DNA from: Novosphingobium sp. | GTDB lineage: Bacteria; Pseudomonadota; Alphaproteobacteria; Sphingomonadales; Sphingomonadaceae | Assembly (NCBI RefSeq): GCF_020852455.1 | Contig: NZ_JADZAT010000028.1 | Location: 248,001 to 312,000 of the forward strand | DNA: 64,000 nucleotides | Reading direction: 5' to 3' | Shown here: in pieces, positions 38,005 through 44,454 of the stretch | How positions within the stretch are numbered: position 1 is the first letter of the stretch | How the letters are laid out: every line of letters starts with the position of its first letter | Translations under genes and position numbers: made by a program | Notes under the pieces: generated by a model | The model's database searches: none | What the model was told of the DNA's origin: nothing | Seen by the model: only the letters and a program-made list of their open reading frames with translations

Positions 38005-38396
38005 GAGGCCAAGGCAAGTTCCGCGATCGCGACACCATCCGTGCCCGCGAACTGCGCAACGCCGCCACACCTGCGGAACGCTTGCTTTGGCAATATCTCG
38101 CTCGGTCACAGCTTGGTGTGAAATTCAGTCGCCAAATGCCGGTTGGACCGTTCTTTGCCGACTTCCTGTGCCGGGAGCGCCTCTTGGTAATCGAACTCGA
38201 TGGCCATTCGCACGACATCAATCCGGGGCGCGATGTCTTTCGTGATCGCTATCTTACCGAACAGGGATATCACGTCTGTCACTTCACAAATGCCGATGTA
38301 CTCGGCAATGTCGAAGGCGTGGTTACTGCGATCAAGCAAAAGCTGGCCGAATGGCCCACCCCCAACCCCTCCCGCAAGCGGGAGGGGGGTCAATGA
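38001..38396 (+). CDS. DUF559 protein, VSR/restriction endonuclease-like fold
   Basis: A 131-residue protein. Core blocks are RARELRNAATPAERLLWQYL, SRQMPVGPFFADFLCRERLLVIELDGHSH and DRYLTEQGYHVCHFTNADVLGN, characteristic of DUF559, which is related to very-short-patch-repair and other PD-(D/E)XK endonucleases (candidate acidic residues: D in ADFLC, E-x-D in IELDGHSH). The GTG at 38001 lies in repeat copy 2, and the last ten codons (PTPNPSRKREGGQ region) are translated repeat copy 3. The stop overlaps nadB by ATGA. The gene is thus bracketed by repeats. Activity has not been shown for the family as far as I know. Confidence 0.75.
   Translation: MRGQGKFRDRDTIRARELRNAATPAERLLWQYLARSQLGVKFSRQMPVGPFFADFLCRERLLVIELDGHSHDINPGRDVFRDRYLTEQGYHVCHFTNADVLGNVEGVVTAIKQKLAEWPTPNPSRKREGGQ
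38355..38390 (+). repeat. Palindromic repeat, copy 3
   Basis: CCCACCCCCAA then the core CCCCTCCCGC-AA-GCGGGAGGGG (38366-38387), same orientation as copy 1. It encodes the DUF559 C-terminus, and its GGAGGGGGG provides the ribosome binding site of nadB (ATG 38393). Confidence 0.8.
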
Positions 38397-39967
38397 ACGC
38401 CGACGTCATCGTGGTCGGATCGGGCGCGGCGGGGCTGACCGCGGCGCTGGCGCTGGCAGATCGGCTCAAGGTGCTGGTGCTGGCCAAGGGTGAGCTGACC
38501 GGCGGGTCGACCGCCTGGGCCCAGGGCGGGATCGCCGCGGTGCTTGATGCCGGGGACACGTTCGAAAACCACATCCGCGATACCATGGTCGCCGGGGGCG
38601 GGCTCAACCGGCTGGAGACGGTCGAATTCGTGATCGAACGCGCGCCGCATGCGATCGACCGGCTGGTCGAGCTGGGCGTGCCGTTCAACACCGAAGACGA
38701 GCATCTGCACCTGACCCGCGAGGGCGGGCATTCGCACCGCCGGATCGTCCACGTGGCCGATGCAACCGGCTGGGCGGTGCAATCGGCGCTGCTCAAGGCT
38801 GCGCAGGATCATCCCAACATCACGCTGCTGCCGCACCAGGCCTGTATCGACCTGATCACCGGCCGGCATGAGGAACGCTATTCGGGCTCGGGCCGGGTCT
38901 GGGGGGTCTATGCCCTCAATGAGGCCAGCGGCAAGGTCGAGGCGCATACCGCGCGGGCAACCGTGCTGGCGACCGGCGGGGCGGGCCGGGTTTACCAGTT
39001 CAGCACCGCGCCGCGCGGGGCGACCGGTGACGGCATCGCGATGGCCTGGCGCGCCGGGGCACGGGTCGGCAACATGGAAATGATGCAGTTCCACCCGACC
39101 TGCCTCTACAACCTCGACGTCAAGAACTTCCTGATCACCGAGGCGGTGCGCGGCGAAGGCGGGCGGCTCTACAATCCCAGGACCGGGCACCGCTACATGC
39201 CCGATTACGACGAGCGCGCGGAACTCGCCCCGCGCGACGTGGTGGCCCGCGCCAACGATGCCGAGATCAAGCGCGACGGGCTCGACTTCGTGCACCTCGA
39301 TATCAGCCACCAGCCGCCGGAGTTCGTGCGCGAGCATTTCCCCAACATCTATGAAAAGCTGATCGGGCTGGGGATCGACATGACCAAGGGGCCGATTCCC
39401 GTCGTCCCGGCACAGCATTACACCTGCGGCGGGATTGTGATCGACCTCAATGGCCGCACCGACCTGCCCGGGCTCTATGCCGCGGGCGAATGCACCGAAA
39501 GCGGGCTGCATGGCGCCAATCGCCTGGCCTCCAACAGCCTGCTTGAATGCTTCGTTTTCGGTGAAGCGGCGGCCAGCGACATCCTGGCGCGCTGGGACAG
39601 TTTCGACGCCCCGCCTCCGGTCCGCGCCTGGGACGAAAGCCGCGTCACCGACAGCGACGAGGAAGTCGTCATCAAGCAGAACTGGACCGAGATCCGCCGC
39701 TTCATGTGGAACTATGTCGGGATCGTGCGCACCACCAAGCGGCTCGAGCGCGCCAAGCACCGGATCCAGATGCTGCAGGGCGAGATCGAGGAATACTATG
39801 CCCACTTCCGCGTCTCGACCGACCTGATCGAACTGCGCAACCTGCTGCAGTGCGCCGAACTGATCGTCCGCTCTGCGCTGGCCCGGCATGAAAGCCGCGG
39901 GCTGCACTATACGCTGGACTATCCCGAGACGCTGAAGGTGGCGAAGGATACGGTGCTGGTGCCCTAG
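38393..39967 (+). CDS. nadB: L-aspartate oxidase
   Basis: NadB oxidises L-aspartate to iminoaspartate, the first step of de novo NAD synthesis, with FAD. The 524-residue protein has the dinucleotide fold [17 protein letters not shown], the [13 protein letters not shown] FAD block, THRR-type [30 protein letters not shown] and [39 protein letters not shown]. It starts in the stop of the DUF559 gene (ATGA). The usual partners nadA and nadC are not adjacent. Confidence 0.95.
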   Translation: [524 protein letters not shown]

Positions 39968-40098
39968 TTGCGCCAAATGCAACAGCCAGTGCAGCCTATC
40001 CGTTTGACTCTCCATGGTCCCAGCGGGACAATCCGGTCAACCAAACAGGAACTTTCGCCTGCTATGACCGGGCGGAATCGCATGAGGAGCCTGACACG

Positions 40099-41172
40099 AT
40101 GACTGCCCCGCGTACCCCCCGCCCCCGCAAGGCCGCCCTGCCCCAGGTGGTTGAGGAAGGCCTGGCTGCTGAGCGCGCCGAAGCCGCCCTCGAAGCCGAA
40201 GAGGCCGCGCTCAAGGAAATCGCCGGAACCAGCGGCGCCGACGGGGTCGAAGCAATCATCGCCGGCGCCTCGCCCGACGATGCCGCGCGGATGCGCGATT
40301 ACCTGGGGCTGCCCAAGCCGGGCGGCAAGCCGCGCAAGACCAGTGACGAACTGGCCGACGACTGGCGCAGGGGCGGCTATCCCTACAAGTTCAAGATGCT
40401 GCGCAAGGATTACGAGCGCGAGAAGTTCATCCTCCAGACCGAATTGCTCAAGCTGCAGCAATGGGCCAAGGAAACCGGCCAGCGGGTGGTGATCCTGTTC
40501 GAAGGCCGCGATGCCGCCGGCAAGGGCGGCACAATCAAGCGGATGATGGAACACCTCAACCCGCGCGGCGCGCGCGTGGTCGCGCTGGAAAAGCCCAGCG
40601 AGGTTGAACGCGGCCAGTGGTACTTCCAGCGCTATGTCGAGCATCTGCCGACCAAGGGCGAAATCGTGCTGTTCGACCGTTCGTGGTACAACCGCTCCGG
40701 GGTTGAACGGGTGATGGGCTTCTGCACCGACGAGGAATACAAGGAATTCCTGCGCCAGGCGCCGGAGTTCGAACGCAATCTGGTGCGCAGCGGCATCCAC
40801 CTGATCAAGTTCTGGTTCTCGGTCAGCCAGGCCGAGCAGCGCCGCCGGTTCAAGGAACGCAAGGTCCACCCGCTCAAGCAATGGAAGCTTTCGCCGGTCG
40901 ATCTCGCCAGCCTCGACAAGTGGGACGACTACACCCGCGCCAAGGAAGCGATGTTCTTCGCGACCGACACCGCCGACAGCCCCTGGACGGTGGTCAAGAG
41001 CGACGACAAGAAGCGCGCCCGGCTCAACGCCATGCGCTATGTCCTCCACTCGCTGCCCTACAAGGACAAGGACGTGAAGCGGATCGGCATGGTCGATGAC
41101 CTGATCGTGGGCCGCGCCAACGTGATCCACGAACGCGGCGAATACGGCTGGACTGGCGGCAAGGACGATTGA
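40099..41172 (+). CDS. ppk2: Polyphosphate kinase 2
   Basis: PPK2 transfers phosphate between polyphosphate and nucleoside di- or monophosphates. The 357-residue protein has a 75-residue charged, alanine-rich N-terminal extension, then the core with Walker A GRDAAGKGGTIK, KPSEVERGQWYFQRYVEHLP, Walker B EIVLFDRSWYNRSGVE and the lid-region block RRFKERKVHPLKQWKLSPVD. The length and a single domain fit class I (ADP/GDP phosphorylating). A separate transcript is likely: TTGACT at about 40008 lies upstream. Confidence 0.93.
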   Translation: MTAPRTPRPRKAALPQVVEEGLAAERAEAALEAEEAALKEIAGTSGADGVEAIIAGASPDDAARMRDYLGLPKPGGKPRKTSDELADDWRRGGYPYKFKMLRKDYEREKFILQTELLKLQQWAKETGQRVVILFEGRDAAGKGGTIKRMMEHLNPRGARVVALEKPSEVERGQWYFQRYVEHLPTKGEIVLFDRSWYNRSGVERVMGFCTDEEYKEFLRQAPEFERNLVRSGIHLIKFWFSVSQAEQRRRFKERKVHPLKQWKLSPVDLASLDKWDDYTRAKEAMFFATDTADSPWTVVKSDDKKRARLNAMRYVLHSLPYKDKDVKRIGMVDDLIVGRANVIHERGEYGWTGGKDD

Positions 41173-41237
41173 GGCGTTGAAATTCGTTCCGCCCCGGGTA
41201 GGTTTCGGCGCGAAACCATAATCCCCGGGGAGGAACC

Positions 41238-42119
41238 ATGCCGCAAGTCCAGGCCAACGGCATTTCGATCGAATACGAAGCCCATGGCGATCCCGCCAAT
41301 CCGCCGCTGCTGCTGATCATGGGGCTGGGCGCGCAGCTGACGCTGTGGCCGATCGAGCTGGTCGAGGCGCTGGTCGATCGCGGCTATTACGTGATCCGCC
41401 ATGACAACCGCGACATTGGCCTGTCGACCAAGTTCAGCGAGCACGGCATTCCCAATTTCAAGCGGGTCGCGCTGATGCGGATGCTCGGCCTGCGGGCCAG
41501 GCTGCCCTATCGGCTGACCGACATGGCCCAGGACGCCGCCGCGCTGCTGGACGTGCTGGGGATCGAGCGCGCGCATATTGTCGGCGGGTCGATGGGCGGG
41601 ATGATCGCCCAGCTGCTGGCGATCGACCATCCGCACAAGGTGCGGACGCTGACCTCGATCTTTTCGACCACCGGCAACCGCCGCCTGCCTCCGCCGCGCA
41701 AGGAAGCAATGGAGGCATTGCTGAGCAAGCCGCCGGCCAGCGCCACGCTGGAGGCGGTGATCCCGATCGGGATCAAGGTTTCGCGGGCGATCGGCAGCCC
41801 GGACTATCCCACCCCCGAAGAGCGCCTGCGCGAACGGATCACCCGCGATTTCCATCGCAGCTTCTTCCCCGAAGGCGCCGCGCGCCAGCTCGCCGCGATC
41901 GTTGACGATGGCGACCGGCGCAAGCGGCTGCGTTCGGTCACGGCACCGACGCTGGTGATCCACGGGGTGGACGATCCACTGGTTCCGGTCGAAGGCGGGC
42001 GCGATACTGCCAAGGCGATCCCCGGCGCCAAGCTGCACGAGATTGCCGGCATGGGCCATGATCTGCCACTGGAGCTGGTCGAGGAAATCGCCGGCGCGAT
42101 CGCCGGGCACGCGCGTTAG
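41238..42119 (+). CDS. Alpha/beta hydrolase
   Basis: A 293-residue alpha/beta-fold hydrolase. It has the oxyanion-region LLLIMGLGAQLTLWP, RHDNRDIGLSTKF, nucleophile elbow GGSMGGMIAQ (Ser), a late acid (GVDDPLVP) and His in AGMGHDLP. The family includes esterases and the DnrP/RdmC methylesterase group, whose IMGLG and HDNRDxGxS blocks match best. SD GGGGAGG precedes the ATG. It ends 3 bp into the convergent HxlR gene. Confidence 0.88.
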   Translation: MPQVQANGISIEYEAHGDPANPPLLLIMGLGAQLTLWPIELVEALVDRGYYVIRHDNRDIGLSTKFSEHGIPNFKRVALMRMLGLRARLPYRLTDMAQDAAALLDVLGIERAHIVGGSMGGMIAQLLAIDHPHKVRTLTSIFSTTGNRRLPPPRKEAMEALLSKPPASATLEAVIPIGIKVSRAIGSPDYPTPEERLRERITRDFHRSFFPEGAARQLAAIVDDGDRRKRLRSVTAPTLVIHGVDDPLVPVEGGRDTAKAIPGAKLHEIAGMGHDLPLELVEEIAGAIAGHAR

Positions 42120-42466
42120 TCTGCCGGATTTTTCGGCAGCCCAACCTGCCCAACGCCCCAGGCCAGCAGGGCGTTGAGCACCGGGGCCAGGGTGCGCCCC
42201 TTGTCGGTCAGGCTGTATTCAACCCGCGGCGGCACTTCGGCGAACACTTCGCGGTGCACCAGCCCATCGTCTTCGAGTTCGCGCAATTGCTGGGTCAACG
42301 AACGCTGGGTGATCCGGCACAGCAAGCGCCGCAATTCGCCATAACGCCTGGTGCCTTCAAGCAGGCGATAGAGGATCGCCCCTTTCCATTTTCCGCCGAT
42401 CAGATCGAGCGTGTATTCCATCGGGCAATCGATCCGGGCGTTGTCACCGTGGCGCTGCTTCCGCAT
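42116..42466 (-). CDS. HxlR family transcriptional regulator
   Basis: A 116-residue winged-helix regulator with YTLDLIGGKWKGAILYRLLEG, RITQRSLTQQLRELEDDGLV and VEYSLTDKGRTL, the HxlR hallmarks. Cys14, just before the domain (ARIDCPMEY), matches the position of the redox-sensing cysteine in YodB/HypR-like members. The ATG at 42466 has GGAG 6 bases upstream; ATG 42478 would leave no room for a ribosome site because the operator begins 2 bp away. Divergent from the MAPEG gene, with a palindromic site between. Confidence 0.9.
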   Translation of the reverse strand: MRKQRHGDNARIDCPMEYTLDLIGGKWKGAILYRLLEGTRRYGELRRLLCRITQRSLTQQLRELEDDGLVHREVFAEVPPRVEYSLTDKGRTLAPVLNALLAWGVGQVGLPKNPAD

Positions 42467-42479
42467 GGTTCGCTCCATT

Positions 42480-42496
42480 GGTATACTATGTATACC
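42480..42496. promoter_or_regulatory. Palindromic operator between HxlR and MAPEG genes
   Basis: GGTATAC-TAT-GTATACC is a perfect 7-bp inverted repeat with a 3-base spacer, in an A/T-rich patch between divergent genes. Position and symmetry fit an HxlR dimer site that controls both directions. Confidence 0.6.
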
Positions 42497-42566
42497 TATA
42501 TGCAATATTACTGCCTACTTTCCAATATGCATCTATTGCGGGATGCTGGTTGCAGAGGAGAACACC

Positions 42567-42977
42567 ATGCAACTTGCCATGACCCCAACACTGCACTGGC
42601 TGACGCTGGCCATCGCCCTGACCGGGCTGCTGTGGATGCCCTACATTGGCTACCTGCTGAAGGCGCTGGGCCCGATCGAGGCGCTGATGGAGGGTGGCGG
42701 CGCCGAACCCGAACCGAACACCTGGGCGCGGCGTGCCAAGAAGGCGCATTACAATGCGGTTGAGAATCTGGCGATTTTCGCCCCGCTGACGCTGATCGTC
42801 TGTGCTCTGGGACGGGACAACGCGACGACCGCCATGGCCGCCCTGGTCTATTTGCTGGTCCGCGCGGCGCACTATGTGATCTACACGCTGGGCTTGCCTG
42901 CCGCGCGCACCGTGCTGTTTCTGTCAGGTGTGGGCTGTCAGGGTGTAATGCTGGGCCGGATCCTGGGCTGGATCTGA
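42567..42977 (+). CDS. MAPEG family membrane protein
   Basis: A 136-residue protein with four hydrophobic segments and the MAPEG block ARRAKKAHYNAVENLAIFAPLTLI (RAxxAHxNxxENLxxF type), shared with microsomal glutathione S-transferases and leukotriene C4 synthase. A role in conjugating or reducing reactive lipophilic compounds is plausible, consistent with control by a redox-type HxlR regulator. The ATG at 42567 follows GAGGAG; the earlier frame is rejected. Confidence 0.88.
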   Translation: MQLAMTPTLHWLTLAIALTGLLWMPYIGYLLKALGPIEALMEGGGAEPEPNTWARRAKKAHYNAVENLAIFAPLTLIVCALGRDNATTAMAALVYLLVRAAHYVIYTLGLPAARTVLFLSGVGCQGVMLGRILGWI

Positions 42978-42979
42978 AT

Positions 42980-43231
42980 TCAGAAATGCCAACCCAGCTG
43001 ACGGCCGATGAAGATCAGCAGCATCGCGCCCAGCACCGAGGCAAAGCAGCCGGCGCGCTGGAAGCCTTCGCCATAGGAACCGCGACCGGCGGCAAAGCTG
43101 GCGAGCAGCGAGCCGGAGATGCCGAGCAGGATCGTCATGCCCAGCCCCATATCGACATCGCCAAGGTAGAACCAGCGCGCCAAGGCACCGATGAACAGGC
43201 CGGAACAGATCGCGCCGATCAGATTGAACAT
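42980..43231 (-). CDS. GlsB/YeaQ/YmgE family stress-associated membrane protein
   Basis: An 83-residue protein with three hydrophobic segments rich in glycine: MFNLIGAICSGLFIGALARWF, MTILLGISGSLLASFAAG and FASVLGAMLLIFIGRQLGW. This is the transglycosylase-associated (GlsB/YeaQ) pattern; members are linked to general stress responses, mechanism unknown. The ATG at 43231 follows GGAGG by 8 bases. It converges with the MAPEG gene, 2 bp apart. Confidence 0.88.
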   Translation of the reverse strand: MFNLIGAICSGLFIGALARWFYLGDVDMGLGMTILLGISGSLLASFAAGRGSYGEGFQRAGCFASVLGAMLLIFIGRQLGWHF

Positions 43232-43309
43232 GGGCAGGGCCTCCGCAAATGACGGAAGCAAGGTAGGCTGCGTGGCGGGGCAATCAAGCCCCGCGGTGCG
43301 GCGGCGCGG

Positions 43310-43840
43310 TTACTTGACGATCCCGGCCTTGCGCAGATCGCCCATCGCCTGGCCCTGGGCCTGCCGTTCGGCGGCCAGCGGATCGGCTTCGGGGGCGAAG
43401 GCACGGGCCACGTCTGCCAGGCTGGCCTCGCGATCGAAAACCAGCATTTCGCGCGCAGCGGCGAACCCGCCTTCAAGCTTCAGGTTTTGCGCCATGTGCA
43501 TGGTCGCGACGCAGCGATAAAGCGTGACGAAACCCTGGCAGGCCGCGTCCAGCCCTTCGCCGGGCAGCGCCACTCCGCCCTGGGCCAGGGCCTGGCCCAG
43601 GGCAGCGGCGCTGCGACGATCGGGGAGCAGGGAAGCGGGCTTCGCGGAAGGCATGATCGCGGCCGGTGCAACCGAGGCAGGCAGCGCAGTCTGGATTGCT
43701 ACCCCGCCACCGGCCGCAGCAAAGCCCGGGCTGTCGGCCTTGTTGGCTCCGGCATCGGCATCGGCGGCCCGCGCCGCAGCCGGCAGGGCAAGCGCCGGCA
43801 GCATGGCCAGCAGGGCAAGGGTGCGAATGGTCCGGCGCAT
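43310..43840 (-). CDS. Secreted alanine-rich protein of unknown function
   Basis: A 176-residue protein with a signal peptide (TLALLAMLPALALPAAARA), a low-complexity alanine/glycine segment to about residue 70, and a helical C-terminal part with one cysteine pair (AACQGFVTLYRCVATMH). No family recognised. Its promoter region faces the long nrdA upstream region. Confidence 0.6.
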   Translation of the reverse strand: MRRTIRTLALLAMLPALALPAAARAADADAGANKADSPGFAAAGGGVAIQTALPASVAPAAIMPSAKPASLLPDRRSAAALGQALAQGGVALPGEGLDAACQGFVTLYRCVATMHMAQNLKLEGGFAAAREMLVFDREASLADVARAFAPEADPLAAERQAQGQAMGDLRKAGIVK

Positions 43841-44071
43841 CGAGCAACTCCAATCCGGTCAGGGCCTGCGATTCGTCGCGGGCGTTGGAGCGGATCTGTG
43901 CCCCGGGGGTGGTGAAGACGCCTTTCCCGATCATCCCTAATCAATCGGCAACCACAAAACGGTTGCGCGATCAGGGGCCGCCGACGCAACAAGATTGCCT
44001 GTCTCGATTCTTTCCGTGTCAACGCGGCGAAACGGTTTTGCCCGGACAAAAATTTTTTCGATTTTGATTTT

Positions 44072-44397
44072 GACTCTTGCGCACGGCGTCAGTGGCGCTT
44101 TTCCCGCGCGTCGCTGCGACGCGGCATGACTCCGCACCGAGTCCGGGGCGAGTCACGACGGTGAACAACGCATTTACCCTCTTGCGCGCGACTCACCATT
44201 TGGCACTATGGATAGTGGTCCGACATGCGGGGGGACCTACTAGACCTAGATTCAGGCACTTGAGCGCCACTTGCGCGCCGGGAGCGGATTCGGGCCTGGA
44301 AGGCACCGCGCAGGTCGCGGGCTGGGGATGGAATGGGGATAACTTTTTCTCGTTTCGTTCTTCCGGTCTGGTAGGATTGGCGCTTGCTCGCCGATTC
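44072..44397. promoter_or_regulatory. Cluster of eight GANTC (CcrM-type) methylation sites
   Basis: GANTC occurs at 44072, 44128, 44139, 44150, 44190, 44249, 44287 and 44393. The three at 44128, 44139 and 44150 are spaced by exactly 11 bp. GANTC is the CcrM target in alphaproteobacteria and its hemimethylation state can time transcription in the cell cycle; control of nrdA in this way is inferred. Confidence 0.4.
44203..44218. promoter_or_regulatory. NrdR-box-like palindrome upstream of nrdA
   Basis: GCACTATGGATAGTGG contains CACTAT-GG-ATAGTG, a perfect inverted repeat that matches the NrdR box pattern (ACACTATATATAGTGT) except at the centre. NrdR represses ribonucleotide reductase genes. 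A second box is normally found about 31 bp away; the best candidate, CTAGACCTAG at 44240-44249, is weaker and 34 bp off. Confidence 0.5.
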
Positions 44398-44417
44398 GAA
44401 CGAATGTGGAACATTGT

Positions 44418-44435
44418 GGCCGCCCGCGGGCGGCC
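44418..44435. repeat. Perfect 18-bp G+C palindrome in the nrdA leader
   Basis: GGCCGCCCGCGGGCGGCC is fully self-complementary. In RNA it could form a 7-bp stem with a four-base loop just before the nrdA start. There is no T-run, so a regulatory or structural role is more likely than termination. Confidence 0.45.
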
Positions 44436-44454
44436 TTGGATTGCGGGGGCGAAA

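Larger units (their letters stand above)
43841..44454. other. 614-bp region upstream of nrdA without a credible gene
   Basis: No supported coding sequence lies here; the nrdA frame is open but its composition and lack of a ribosome site argue against translation. It holds an A/T-rich patch (44050-44075), a 17-bp palindrome CGCGTCGC-T-GCGACGCG (44107-44123), eight GANTC sites, an NrdR-box-like palindrome (44203-44218), and a perfect 18-bp G+C palindrome (44418-44435). A long regulated leader for nrdA is the simplest reading. Confidence 0.6.

Noticed and set aside
37860..38400. CRISPR array
   Set aside because: Only three hairpin copies with unequal spacing and mixed orientation; no regular spacers and no cas genes in the window.
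44077..44454. 126-residue N-terminal extension of NrdA
   Set aside because: Composition is not protein-like, there is no ribosome site, and it would cover the NrdR-like box and the GANTC cluster.
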